DNA from: Ignavibacteriales bacterium
Lineage (GTDB): Bacteria > Bacteroidota > Ignavibacteria > Ignavibacteriales > Ignavibacteriaceae
DNA: 64,000 nt
Reading direction: 5' to 3'
Assembly: GCA_016700155.1 (NCBI GenBank)
Contig: CP065001.1
Coordinates: 186,001-250,000, forward strand
In this document: in pieces, positions 43,340 to 51,742 of the stretch
Layout of the letters: the number at the start of each line of letters is the position of its first letter
How positions within the stretch are numbered: position 1 is the stretch's first letter
The notes under the pieces: generated by a model
Told to the model about the DNA's origin: nothing
What the model saw: the letters and a program-made list of their open reading frames with translations, nothing else
Database searches by the model: none
Position numbers and translations under genes: made by a program

Positions 43340-45326
43340 AATTTCTACCGACCGCAGTGGACAACTGTTGTTTTAAATTCTGTGCTGCAGGGTAACTTGG
43401 TGAAAGAGCTAAACACTTATTCACCGCATCAAGTGCTTTTTGAAGTTCATTTAGCTTTGCGTAAGCGCCAGCAAGATTATAATAAACCTGCGGGTCCTTG
43501 TTATTCAGTTCCTGACTTTTGTTAAGAAAAAATGCCGCAACTTCTGCATCGCCTTTAAACAACGCAATATTTCCTAACCACTTTGCGGAGTAATCACTCG
43601 GCTCAATCTTAAACCTCGCACTTAGATACTTTAAAGCCAGATCATAAAACTGATGTTTGAGAAGACTCAATGCCGTTTCATCATAATATTCGACAACGAT
43701 GGGGTACTGATAAATTAAAATGTCCATATGTTTCAGGAATCCTGCAACATCCTTGTTTGAAAAATATTTTGCAGCAGTTTTGAGATGTGCGTCAGCCCAC
43801 GATACTTTATTGTTCATCACTTCAAGTGCGATTGAATCAACAAAACTTACAGGATTAAATAATTCGGCGCGGCGCTTTGCTTTTGACTTATCAATAAACG
43901 GCCAGTCATTCTTCAACAATGCTATTCTATTGTTCCCGATAATTGAATCCAGATCAGTGAACTGAAAATTTGCACGTGTAACATTATCAATCGAATGAGG
44001 TGCTATGACCGGTTTCGTATTTTGGGGCAGATAATTCTTTCTCTCCATCTCATCGTAAAAGCCTTTGCCCATAATCCAGAAGCCCTCAATATTGGGATGA
44101 AGATGATCAGTCATCAGGTTATCGCCGACTATTCCAAGCGGACTTGCTGCATTAAAAATGGAGTCAGACTTTACACAACCGAGTTTGTATTCTAAACTTA
44201 ATTTGTTAATGATGGAATTAATTTCTTCAGATGCACGGAATCTTAATCCGTCAAGATCCCTGGCAAGTCTGAATAATGAATCTGCTTCAAGTATTTTGCC
44301 TTCGTTAAGTTTTTGATTCGCCTCCTCAAATACACTCAGCGCCGTTGGATATTTCTCAGACTGTATTGAGACAAATGGTTTCTGATCTTTTAAATTGCTT
44401 ACAAGTTTTCCAATAACAACAGGAACATTATTCTCTTTAAGCATATCAAGTATGTCGCGCATATTGCCTTCAAACTGTTCAAGTCCAAGTGCATACTTAT
44501 CGGAATTAAATTCTATGTACTGATCTTTCGCCATCCGCGACATTAGAGTACCCGGTTCATCATTTTCATTTTCTGAACTGAAAGTTGTAATGATCGATGC
44601 TAAAATATCACGCACAAGCTGAACCGTTTTAAATTTATTTAATTGAAGCAGCAATTTTACAACTGTTCTTGAAGTACCAAGGGATTCCATTGATCCTGCA
44701 CCAAGTGCGCCATAGTATTCATTGTGCCCAGCATAGATCAATACAAGATCAGGCTTTTGCTCAATCACGCCTGGAACAAGGTCAAGCAATGTGTAAGTGT
44801 TGACAGCAGATAGCCCGATGTTAACAACTTCAATGGGTGTGTTTGGATAGTTTAGTTCAAGTCTTTTTCTTATGTAACGTGAAAATGAACCCATCGGCAT
44901 ATATGGGAATCCGGCAGCGGTGCTTCCACCAAGAACAAAAACTCTGAATGCGTTTGGTTTTTTCTCTTTATCAAAAACATCTTCAATTGTTGTGGGGATA
45001 TTTTTAACCTGGCTAAAATACCTTCTGGCTACTTCAGGATTTATAATCAGCTTACCTCTTCCAGCATCAACCCATTGAGGTATTTCCTTACCGTAATCAA
45101 AAATTCTAAGTCCAACCTCGAGCAAAACAAAAAAGATTACAGGAATTAACAGCATTATTAAATAAAAAACTCTGCGGGTCTTTTGATTGTTTTTCAAAAA
45201 TTTTTCCGCTTCGTCAACACTTATTTTAAATTCTTTTGCGACTTCATTTGCTGTAGCTTTTTTATTTTTGTCGAGCCAATCTTTTTGCTTTTTAGATAAA
45301 TTCAATTTGTCCTCTTCTTCTGTCAA
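43338..45326 (-). CDS. Membrane-anchored SGNH/GDSL-like hydrolase with TPR tail
   Basis: A 662-residue protein. A charged helical N-terminus (about 1-50, resembling a small helix-turn-helix or UBA-like fold) is followed by one membrane segment (about 52-74). The SGNH hydrolase domain has FVLGGSTAAGFP (about 130, nucleophile Ser), LIYAGHNEYYGALG (about 198) and TDHLHPNIEGF (about 406, Asp and His). TPR-like units occupy about 560-655. It starts at a TTG (45326) with no upstream ATG in frame. It is divergent from the carbamoyltransferase cassette; SGNH proteins with such cassettes are suspected to edit or acylate surface glycans. Substrate unknown. Confidence 0.82.
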   Translation of the reverse strand: MTEEEDKLNLSKKQKDWLDKNKKATANEVAKEFKISVDEAEKFLKNNQKTRRVFYLIMLLIPVIFFVLLEVGLRIFDYGKEIPQWVDAGRGKLIINPEVARRYFSQVKNIPTTIEDVFDKEKKPNAFRVFVLGGSTAAGFPYMPMGSFSRYIRKRLELNYPNTPIEVVNIGLSAVNTYTLLDLVPGVIEQKPDLVLIYAGHNEYYGALGAGSMESLGTSRTVVKLLLQLNKFKTVQLVRDILASIITTFSSENENDEPGTLMSRMAKDQYIEFNSDKYALGLEQFEGNMRDILDMLKENNVPVVIGKLVSNLKDQKPFVSIQSEKYPTALSVFEEANQKLNEGKILEADSLFRLARDLDGLRFRASEEINSIINKLSLEYKLGCVKSDSIFNAASPLGIVGDNLMTDHLHPNIEGFWIMGKGFYDEMERKNYLPQNTKPVIAPHSIDNVTRANFQFTDLDSIIGNNRIALLKNDWPFIDKSKAKRRAELFNPVSFVDSIALEVMNNKVSWADAHLKTAAKYFSNKDVAGFLKHMDILIYQYPIVVEYYDETALSLLKHQFYDLALKYLSARFKIEPSDYSAKWLGNIALFKGDAEVAAFFLNKSQELNNKDPQVYYNLAGAYAKLNELQKALDAVNKCLALSPSYPAAQNLKQQLSTAVGRN

Positions 45327-45446
45327 TGTTCAAAGCTATCACCGCAGTATAGCCGTTAAATTGTTTTGAGAATAAGCATCTAATACTCTATCTTTAAAAT
45401 AATGAATTTTCAATCTGTTTTGATTATCAACTAAAGAATCTGTTTA

Positions 45447-47264
45447 ATGTACATCTTAGGTATATCCGCATTTTATCACGATAGCGCAGCCTGCCTTGTT
45501 AAGGATGGTGAAATAATTGCTGCGGCGCAGGAAGAAAGATTTACCAGAAAAAAGCATGATCACAACTTTCCTGTAAATGCTGTTAATTTTTGTTTGAACT
45601 ATGCTAAGATTCAGAGTAGCGATCTTGATATTGTCGCGTTTTATGATAAGCCGTTTTTAAAATTTGAACGCCTGCTTGAAACTTATCTTGCTTATGCCCC
45701 GGTTGGAATTAAATCTTTTATCAAAGCTATGCCTTTGTGGATAAAAGAAAAATTATGGATGAAGGAAATGATAAAGACCCAGCTTGGTTATGAAGGGAAA
45801 GTCATTTTTCCTGAACATCATGAATCACATGCTGCTTCGGCATTTTATCCGTCACCATTTAATGAATCCGCTATTATCACGATGGATGGAGTGGGCGAGT
45901 GGACAACAACAAGTTACGGAATAGGCAGAGGCAACAAAATTGAAATTCACGCAGATATAAAATTTCCCCATTCACTCGGATTACTATATTCAGCGTTTAC
46001 GTATTACACCGGATTTAAAGTTAACTCCGGCGAGTACAAAGTTATGGGTCTGGCTCCTTACGGCGAACCTAAGTACAAAGATATTATCTTGAAAGAACTG
46101 ATGGATGTTAAAGACGACGGTTCATTCAAAATGAACATGGAGTACTTTAATTATTGCGCCGGACTTACAATGACAAATTCAAAGTTTGATAAGTTGTTTG
46201 GAGGTCCGCCGCGGGAACCTGAATCAAAACTTACTCAAAAGGAAATGGACCTTGCAAGATCAGTTCAGGATGTTACCGAAGAAATTGTACTTAAGATGGG
46301 TAAGCACGTTCATAAAGAAACAGGCATGAAAAATCTTGCTCTTGCAGGCGGTGTTGCTTTAAACTGTGTTGCTAATGGAAAACTTTTAAAGCGGGGATGG
46401 TTTGATAATATATGGATTCAGCCGGCAGCAGGAGATGCAGGCGGAGCCTTAGGCTGTGCCTTAACTGCCTGGTATCAGTATGAAGGTAATGAAAGAAAGG
46501 TTGAAGAATTAAGTGATTCACAAAAAGGTTCATACCTTGGTCCTGTTTATAGTGATAACGAAATACTTTCATTCTTAAAATCAAAAGAAGCTGACTATCA
46601 ATATTTAAATGATGAAGAAATTCCTGATGTAATTGCTAAGCATATTAATGAAGAAAAAGTTATCGGTTGGTTTAACGGAAGAATGGAATTTGGTCCGCGT
46701 GCACTCGGCGCAAGATCTATTATCGGCGACGCGCGTTCGCCTAAGATGCAGGCTGTGATGAATCTGAAAATAAAATTCAGGGAAAGTTTCCGTCCTTTCG
46801 CTCCTTCTGTCCTTGGCGAAAAAGTTAATGAATATTTTGATATGGATGTTGCAAGTCCGTATATGCTTCTTGTCGCAGATGTGAAAGAAAACCGTCAGAA
46901 AAAAATGACAAGTAAGGAAGAAAAACTTTTCGGCATTGACAAACTCAATATTGTTCGTTCGGATATTCCGGCAATAACGCATATAGATTATTCTGCAAGG
47001 ATACAGACGGTTCATAAGGAAACAAATCCGCTATATCACAAAATGATATCGAAGTTTGAGGAACAGACCGGGTATGGTGTAATCATCAACACTTCGTTTA
47101 ATGTAAGAGGCGAACCGATTGTCTGCACTCCTGCAGATGCTTATAAATGTTTTATGAGGACAGATATCGATTACCTCTTACTTGGAAATTATCTGTTGAA
47201 TAAAATACATCAAAAACCGTTGATAGATGATACAGACTGGAAAAAAGAATTTGTGCTGGATTAA
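45447..47264 (+). CDS. NodU/CmcH-family carbamoyltransferase
   Basis: A 605-residue carbamoyltransferase that moves a carbamoyl group from carbamoyl phosphate to a hydroxyl. The Kae1-like N-terminal domain shows GISAFYHDSAACLVKDG, the metal-binding EHHESHAASAFYPSPF and TMDGVGEWTTTSYG; the YrdC-like C-terminal domain has FGPRALGARSIIGDARS and SFRPFAPSVL. Full length, no leader, cytoplasmic. It overlaps no gene but is followed after two bases by an SxtJ-like gene and then by DUF5989, a common gene order. The acceptor is probably a nucleotide sugar or lipid-linked glycan, given the glycosyltransferase in the same run. Confidence 0.93.
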   Translation: MYILGISAFYHDSAACLVKDGEIIAAAQEERFTRKKHDHNFPVNAVNFCLNYAKIQSSDLDIVAFYDKPFLKFERLLETYLAYAPVGIKSFIKAMPLWIKEKLWMKEMIKTQLGYEGKVIFPEHHESHAASAFYPSPFNESAIITMDGVGEWTTTSYGIGRGNKIEIHADIKFPHSLGLLYSAFTYYTGFKVNSGEYKVMGLAPYGEPKYKDIILKELMDVKDDGSFKMNMEYFNYCAGLTMTNSKFDKLFGGPPREPESKLTQKEMDLARSVQDVTEEIVLKMGKHVHKETGMKNLALAGGVALNCVANGKLLKRGWFDNIWIQPAAGDAGGALGCALTAWYQYEGNERKVEELSDSQKGSYLGPVYSDNEILSFLKSKEADYQYLNDEEIPDVIAKHINEEKVIGWFNGRMEFGPRALGARSIIGDARSPKMQAVMNLKIKFRESFRPFAPSVLGEKVNEYFDMDVASPYMLLVADVKENRQKKMTSKEEKLFGIDKLNIVRSDIPAITHIDYSARIQTVHKETNPLYHKMISKFEEQTGYGVIINTSFNVRGEPIVCTPADAYKCFMRTDIDYLLLGNYLLNKIHQKPLIDDTDWKKEFVLD

Positions 47265-47266
47265 AA

Positions 47267-47683
47267 ATGATTCTTGAAGAAATAAAAAATATAAAAGAGA
47301 CAAAAAAAGATTTAAGAAAATTCGGATTAACTGTCGGGATTGTTATTGCTATTATTAGCGCAGTTCTGTTTTATTATGAGCGCGCGTCATATTTCTATTT
47401 TGGATTAGCCGCCTTATTGTTGATTATTCCCGCAATCGTTTCTCCGCAGGTACTTCGTCCGCTAAACAAGATATGGATGACGCTTGCAATTATAATCGGC
47501 TGGTTTATGACGCGGGTGATTTTGAGTATCTTGTTTTATCTGATACTTACTCCAATCGGATGGATTGCAAAAATAGCCGGCAAAGAATTTCTTGATCTTA
47601 ACTGGAAGCAGAAAAAGGAATCATACTGGATTAAACGGGACAAAAAGATTCCCGGACGAATTGATTACGAAAGACAGTTTTAA
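47267..47683 (+). CDS. SxtJ-family membrane protein
   Basis: A 138-residue protein with three or four membrane helices (about 22-40, 45-62, 70-90), basic segments in between, and the C-terminal LDLNWKQKKESYWIKRDKK motif. This fits SxtJ-like proteins, named after a saxitoxin cluster member but widespread next to NodU-type carbamoyltransferases. Gap of two bases to the carbamoyltransferase, so tightly coupled. Function unknown; probably helps the transferase act at the membrane. Confidence 0.82.
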   Translation: MILEEIKNIKETKKDLRKFGLTVGIVIAIISAVLFYYERASYFYFGLAALLLIIPAIVSPQVLRPLNKIWMTLAIIIGWFMTRVILSILFYLILTPIGWIAKIAGKEFLDLNWKQKKESYWIKRDKKIPGRIDYERQF

Positions 47684-47700
47684 TTATTATAGAGAAGACT

Positions 47701-47859
47701 ATGAGCAAACTTTCAATATTATCAGAACTTTGGGACTTCCTAAAAGTTCGTAAAAAATGGTGGCTGGCGCCGATACTTATTTTTTTAATTCTGCTCGGCG
47801 GACTTATTATGATTACACAAGGCTCCGCGTTAGCGCCTTTTATATACGCAATTTTCTGA
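47701..47859 (+). CDS. DUF5989-family small membrane protein
   Basis: A 52-residue protein, too short for a usual open-frame cut-off. It begins MSKLSILSELWDFLKVRKKW, then one membrane helix (about 21-40) and ends GSALAPFIYAIF. The ELW.FL..RKKWWL..I pattern and the ALAPFIYTLF-like end are those of DUF5989, a usual companion of carbamoyltransferase/SxtJ pairs. AGAGAAG upstream is a fair ribosome site. Identified from memory of the family pattern. Confidence 0.82.
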   Translation: MSKLSILSELWDFLKVRKKWWLAPILIFLILLGGLIMITQGSALAPFIYAIF

Positions 47860-47883
47860 GATGAAAAGTTGAAGAAAGCAGGA

Positions 47884-48054
47884 ATGAAAAAGTCTAAGGA
47901 TAAGGCGAAGGATAAAGATGTTATAGTTGTGAAAAAAAAGAAAAAAAGAATTCCTGTTGCCAAGAAACCTCCAAAGATTGAGCCCAAAAGAAAAGCCTAC
48001 AACAGATCCGCTGAGAAAAAGAAAATTGCTAATCTTGATTCAGACGATAATTGA
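47884..48054 (+). CDS. Short Lys-rich protein of unknown function
   Basis: A 56-residue, very basic protein (KKSKDKAKDKD, VVKKKKKR, KRKAYNRSAEKKK), with no hydrophobic segment. A TTG at 47869 would add five residues. Its stop codon overlaps the ATG of the glycosyltransferase (TGATG), so translation of the two is likely coupled. It may bind nucleic acid or acidic lipid head groups. Coding status rests on position and coupling; the low-complexity sequence makes homology hard to judge. Confidence 0.6.
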   Translation: MKKSKDKAKDKDVIVVKKKKKRIPVAKKPPKIEPKRKAYNRSAEKKKIANLDSDDN

Positions 48055-48866
48055 TGAAACCGGAAATATCAGTTATCATTTCTTTCTATAACAAGATAAA
48101 ATATCTTGAACTTCTTTTAGCGGGATTCCAAAATCAAACCTTTAATAATTTTGAAATCATAATCGCTGATGATGGATCAACTCAGGATGTAGTCAAAAAG
48201 ATAGAATCAATTGCATCAACTTATCCATTCACGGTAAAACACATCTGGCAGGATGATAAGGGATTCCGAAAGAACAGAATCTTAAACAAAGCAATCCTTG
48301 CCTCATCATCTGATTATCTTCTGTTCGTTGACGGCGATTGCATACCTCATTATGCTTTTGTTGAAGAACATTTCAACCACAAAGAAGAAAAGATTTGTTT
48401 GACGGGAAGAAGAGTTAATCTCTCTCAAAAAATAACAAATCAACTTACTTCGCAGCGTGTTGAAGAAAAGTACCTGGAGAATAACTTATTAAAACTTATT
48501 GATGACGGATTATTCGGAAAATCTATTGATGTTGAAAAGGGATTTTATTTCCGGAATAGTTATTTGCGGAAGATATTCAATAAGAAAAAACGCGGATTGC
48601 TCGGTTGTAATTTTTCAATCCACAAAAAAGATCTCATTGATATCAATGGTTTTGACGAAAGATATGAAGCCCCTTCAATTGGCGAAGATACGGATATTCA
48701 ATACCGTCTTGAGCTAAATGGTGTTGAAATAAAATCGTTGAATAACATCGCGGTTCAATACCATTTATTTCACAAACTGCAGGAAAGAAATCCTGTAAAT
48801 TTCGAGTTATTCAATTCAGTAAAACAGTCCGGGACATATTTCACTTCATTTGGTATAAAAAGCTGA
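48054..48866 (+). CDS. Glycosyltransferase family 2
   Basis: A 270-residue GT-A enzyme. SVIISFYNKIKYLELLL and IIIADDGSTQD form the nucleotide-sugar site, VDGDCIPH is the DxD metal site and IGEDTDIQYRLE holds the catalytic acid. The middle GLLGCNFSIHKKDL and NGFDERY segments fit chondroitin-polymerase-like (GT2/GT27 C) enzymes. The start is the ATG overlapping the previous stop. Last gene of the carbamoyltransferase cassette, so the sugar it adds may be the one that is carbamoylated. Donor unknown. Confidence 0.88.
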   Translation: MKPEISVIISFYNKIKYLELLLAGFQNQTFNNFEIIIADDGSTQDVVKKIESIASTYPFTVKHIWQDDKGFRKNRILNKAILASSSDYLLFVDGDCIPHYAFVEEHFNHKEEKICLTGRRVNLSQKITNQLTSQRVEEKYLENNLLKLIDDGLFGKSIDVEKGFYFRNSYLRKIFNKKKRGLLGCNFSIHKKDLIDINGFDERYEAPSIGEDTDIQYRLELNGVEIKSLNNIAVQYHLFHKLQERNPVNFELFNSVKQSGTYFTSFGIKS

Positions 48867-48917
48867 AATCAAGCTGATTTCGAATATTTTCACCTAAAAA
48901 TTATTTTTTTTGACTCT

Positions 48918-48945
48918 TGCTTGAGGCAGCATCACGCCTTATATT
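48918..48945 (+). promoter_or_regulatory. Candidate promoter of the Lrp-family gene
   Basis: TTGCTT (48918-48923), 16 bases, TATATT (48940-48945), about 43 bases before the ATG. Pattern only. Confidence 0.35.
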
Positions 48946-48967
48946 TCTAACCATCTTTTCCGAACAA

Positions 48968-48981
48968 CTTAATATATTAAG
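48968..48981. promoter_or_regulatory. 14-bp AT-rich palindrome before the Lrp-family gene, candidate operator
   Basis: CTTAATATATTAAG is a perfect palindrome seven bases before the start codon and downstream of the candidate promoter, a position suited to autorepression. Lrp-family dimers bind AT-rich palindromic sites. Confidence 0.45.
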
Positions 48982-48988
48982 GGAAATT

Positions 48989-49435
48989 ATGTTAGATGAC
49001 TTAGATATTAAAATTCTCAATATGCTTCAGGTAAACGGCAGAACCAAGCGGAATGTCCTTGCTGAAGCTGTCGGATTATCCATCCCATCGGTCAGTGAGC
49101 GTTTAAATAAATTAGAAGAGAAAGGTGTTATTGAAGGTTATCATGCGAAGTTAAATAAGAAAATGTTCAGCTTTGATATTATGGCTTACATATCTGTGAT
49201 TATGGAATCTTCAAAACACTATAAAACTCTTATCACAAAAATTGAAAAGATGCCTCAGATACTTGAATGCCATTCAGTGCTGGGTGAAGGTTCACATCTT
49301 TTAAAAGCTGTTGTTAAAAATACCGAAGCACTTGAGAAACTTCTCGGCGAGATTCAATCCTGGCAGGGAGTAATAGCAACAAAAACAACTTTTGTGCTTT
49401 CAACGATAAAAGATTCTACTTCAATAGATATTTAA
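48989..49435 (+). CDS. Lrp/AsnC-family transcriptional regulator
   Basis: A 148-residue regulator. The N-terminal HTH (about 1-60: LDDLDIKILNMLQVNGR, SIPSVSERLNKLEEKG) is followed by the RAM ligand/oligomer domain (about 65-145; ECHSVLGEGSHLLKAVVKN). I use the ATG at 48989, where the family N-terminus begins; a TTG at 48917 would add an unrelated 24 residues. It lies 40 bases before glnA in the same direction, so it probably controls glutamine synthetase, itself, or both, in response to an amino acid. Confidence 0.92.
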   Translation: MLDDLDIKILNMLQVNGRTKRNVLAEAVGLSIPSVSERLNKLEEKGVIEGYHAKLNKKMFSFDIMAYISVIMESSKHYKTLITKIEKMPQILECHSVLGEGSHLLKAVVKNTEALEKLLGEIQSWQGVIATKTTFVLSTIKDSTSIDI

Positions 49436-49447
49436 AAAAATATTTCA

Positions 49448-49461
49448 ATTAATTAATTAAT
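49448..49461. promoter_or_regulatory. 14-bp AT-rich palindrome before glnA, candidate operator
   Basis: ATTAATTAATTAAT reads the same on both strands and lies just before the ribosome site (AAAAGGAAA) of glnA. Simple in sequence, so chance is possible, but it mirrors the palindrome before the neighbouring regulator gene. Confidence 0.35.
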
Positions 49462-49475
49462 CAAAAGGAAAATTT

Positions 49476-50903
49476 ATGGCTAAAACCAACTCGCCCGTTT
49501 CTGATGTTCTTAAGCAAATTCAATCTAAAGGAATAAAATTTGTCGATTTAAAGTTTATGGACTTTCCCGGACAGTGGCAGCACTTCACTGTACCTGTTTC
49601 GCAGTTCAGTGAAAGCAGTTTTGAAGATGGATACGGATTTGACGGTTCATCGATAAGAGGATGGAAAGCGATTAACGAAAGTGATATGCTCATCATTCCT
49701 GATCCGAATACCGCATTCATTGATACATTCATCGAAGCGCCGACAATGAGCCTTATCTGCGATGTATATGAACCGGCTACAAAAGAAAAATATACAAGAT
49801 GCCCGAGAAACATTGCTCAAAAAGCTGAAGCATATTTAATCTCAACTGGATTAGCAGATACAGTTTATTACGGACCTGAAGCAGAATTTTTTGTGTTCGA
49901 TGATGTCCGCTTTGACTCACAACCTAACGGAAGTTTTTATGTTGTTGATTCAGTTGAAGGAAAATGGAACAGCGGAAGGGAAGAAGGACCGAACCTCGGA
50001 TATAAACCCCGATACAAAGAAGGATATTTCCCTGTACCGCCAACAGATTCATTAATGGATTTGAGAAATGAAATGGTAACCAACCTAATCAACAGCGGTA
50101 TTGATGTCGAAGCACAACACCACGAAGTTGCAAGCGGCGGACAGTGCGAAATAGATTTAAGATTTCAGCCATTGCTTAAGGCTGCAGACCAGCTATTAAT
50201 GTTTAAATACATTGTAAAAAATACAGCAAGAAAAAATAACCGTACTGTAACCTATATGCCTAAACCAATTTTTGGTGATAACGGAAGCGGTATGCATGTT
50301 CATACAAGTTTATGGAAAAAAGGAAAACCATTATTTGCCGGCTCAGGTTATGCAGGATTAAGTGAAATGGCATTGTACTTCATAGGCGGATTAATAAAAC
50401 ATGCTCCATCATTACTTGCGTTTACAAACCCGACCACAAACTCATATAAAAGATTAGTACCCGGATATGAAGCCCCTGTTAATTTAGCTTACTCACAAAG
50501 GAACAGAAGTGCATCTATCAGAATACCTATGTATTCATCAAGTCCCAAAGCAAAAAGAGTTGAATTCAGATGTCCTGATCCTTCCTGTAATCCGTATCTG
50601 GCATTTTCAGCAATGCTTATGGCAGGGCTTGATGGCGTAATGAACAGGATCGATCCAGGTCAGCCGCTCGATAAAGATATTTATGATATGGAACCTGAAG
50701 AGTTGAAAGATGTTCCGTCAACACCGGGAAGTTTAAATGAAGCCCTTAATGCACTTGCAGAAGATCATGAATATTTGCTTAAGGGGGATGTGTTTACTGA
50801 AGATGTGATCTCAACATGGATTAAATACAAAACTGAAAAGGAAATCAAACCGATGGCTCTGCAGCCGCATCCTTATGAGTTCTCAATGTACTACGATGTT
50901 TAA
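49476..50903 (+). CDS. glnA: Glutamine synthetase, type I
   Basis: A 475-residue GSI enzyme making Gln from Glu, ammonia and ATP. Motifs: FEDGYGFDGSSIRGW, the metal site GPEAEFFVFD, the ATP loop KPIFGDNGSGMHVHTSLW, and the Glu-binding region NRSASIRIPMYSSSPKAKR. The segment LDKDIYDMEPEE fits the adenylylation site (Tyr) of the GSI-beta group, together with its typical length. With amt at 21.5 kb it forms the ammonium-assimilation set in this window. A regulator gene precedes it and a long-loop terminator follows. Confidence 0.97.
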   Translation: MAKTNSPVSDVLKQIQSKGIKFVDLKFMDFPGQWQHFTVPVSQFSESSFEDGYGFDGSSIRGWKAINESDMLIIPDPNTAFIDTFIEAPTMSLICDVYEPATKEKYTRCPRNIAQKAEAYLISTGLADTVYYGPEAEFFVFDDVRFDSQPNGSFYVVDSVEGKWNSGREEGPNLGYKPRYKEGYFPVPPTDSLMDLRNEMVTNLINSGIDVEAQHHEVASGGQCEIDLRFQPLLKAADQLLMFKYIVKNTARKNNRTVTYMPKPIFGDNGSGMHVHTSLWKKGKPLFAGSGYAGLSEMALYFIGGLIKHAPSLLAFTNPTTNSYKRLVPGYEAPVNLAYSQRNRSASIRIPMYSSSPKAKRVEFRCPDPSCNPYLAFSAMLMAGLDGVMNRIDPGQPLDKDIYDMEPEELKDVPSTPGSLNEALNALAEDHEYLLKGDVFTEDVISTWIKYKTEKEIKPMALQPHPYEFSMYYDV

Positions 50904-50925
50904 TCGGTTGTATTGATTTATTTTT

Positions 50926-50992
50926 AAAGACCGCTTCACGATTATTTGTGTTTAGAAAAGATTTTTTATGATAATACGAAGCGGTCTTTTTT
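50926..50992 (+). terminator. Terminator after glnA
   Basis: A 12-bp perfect stem AAAGACCGCTTC (50926-50937) / GAAGCGGTCTTT (50978-50989) followed by T residues. The loop is long, 40 bases, which is unusual for a plain terminator and might hold a second structure. Confidence 0.75.
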
Positions 50993-51025
50993 ATTAATTG
51001 AATTGAAATAATGAGGTAAAAAATT

Positions 51026-51388
51026 CTATTCGTCTCTGTGAACAGTATCGGGGGAAAAAGCAGGAAGACATACCGCAATATATTCTGCACCCTCAGGACC
51101 GGGAGTGCTGTATTGTATCCATTCATTTTTATTTACGATAATTGCTTCACCGGCTTGAACTTCAAACTCTTCGTTAAGAGTTTTTATTTTCAACATTCCT
51201 TTTAACACGATTGTATATTCATCAAACTCCGGTTTTTGTCCTGGTTCAACCCAACCGGAAGGGCTTGTCATCTTTGCTACACTTAAAGAAGAAGTATTGC
51301 TGTTCACTCTTCCGATAAATTCCTCAATGATTTTTGGTTTATTTCCGGCAGCTTTTATTTGAGTTGGTGAATTAATTTTCTTTGCCAC
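51026..51388 (-). CDS. Cupin-domain protein
   Basis: A 120-residue single cupin. Motif 1 is degenerate (EPGQKPEFDEYTIVLKG; one Glu/His set is incomplete) and motif 2 is weak (VQAGEAIIVNKNEWIQYSTP). The group resembles EutQ-like cupins. I start at a GTG at 51388, three bases after the stop of the preceding gene with an AAAGG site; a GTG at 51409 would overlap that gene. Lacking most metal ligands, it may be a sensor or isomerase rather than a dioxygenase. Last gene of the minus-strand bshA operon. Confidence 0.75.
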   Translation of the reverse strand: MAKKINSPTQIKAAGNKPKIIEEFIGRVNSNTSSLSVAKMTSPSGWVEPGQKPEFDEYTIVLKGMLKIKTLNEEFEVQAGEAIIVNKNEWIQYSTPGPEGAEYIAVCLPAFSPDTVHRDE

Positions 51389-51390
51389 AA

Positions 51391-51732
51391 TTAACCTTTG
51401 GAAATCCACTTTGTCCAGGTATCAGGTTGATACCCGATTGTAGATTCATCACCATTTCTAACAATCGGAGTTTTGAAGAGTTTGGCGTTGGTTAATAATT
51501 CCTGTCTCAGGTCATAAACCATAAACTGCATATTTTTTCTTCTGAATTCTTTCCCGGTTTTATCAATCAGTTCGTAAATGGGTATCGACTTACAAATGTT
51601 ATCCAGTTCGCCTTCAGATATTCCATCTTCAGGCAATTCTCTGTAATGAAAAGGAATTCCTCTCTCTCTGAAAAACCGTTCAGCTTTTTTTGATTCCTGA
51701 GATTTCCTATCGCCTAATATCTGAATATTCAT
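51391..51732 (-). CDS. ArsC/Spx-family protein lacking the catalytic cysteine
   Basis: A 113-residue thioredoxin-fold protein of the ArsC/YffB/Spx group: MNIQILGDRKSQESKKAERF at the start and LFKTPIVRNGDESTIGY (the TPIVR loop) near the end. The position of the redox Cys in G-x3-C-x3-KKA is Ser11 here, and no other Cys stands close to it, so arsenate or disulfide reduction is unlikely. The ATG at 51732 has a good AAAGG site; a GTG at 51801 would overlap the methyltransferase gene further. Its role may be binding only. Confidence 0.8.
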   Translation of the reverse strand: MNIQILGDRKSQESKKAERFFRERGIPFHYRELPEDGISEGELDNICKSIPIYELIDKTGKEFRRKNMQFMVYDLRQELLTNAKLFKTPIVRNGDESTIGYQPDTWTKWISKG

Positions 51733-51742
51733 ACTTAACCTT

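Noticed and set aside
46605..47015. A 136-codon open frame on the minus strand
   Set aside because: Antisense to the carbamoyltransferase C-terminal domain, which is strongly conserved; rich in Phe/Ile/Arg, no domain.
45447..48866. A saxitoxin-type toxin cluster, suggested by SxtJ and a carbamoyltransferase
   Set aside because: SxtJ-like proteins accompany NodU-type carbamoyltransferases in many bacteria; no polyketide-like, amidinotransferase or other saxitoxin genes are present.
48917..48988. N-terminal extension of the Lrp-family protein from a TTG
   Set aside because: Family proteins begin at LDDLDIKIL; the extra 24 residues cover the candidate promoter and palindrome.
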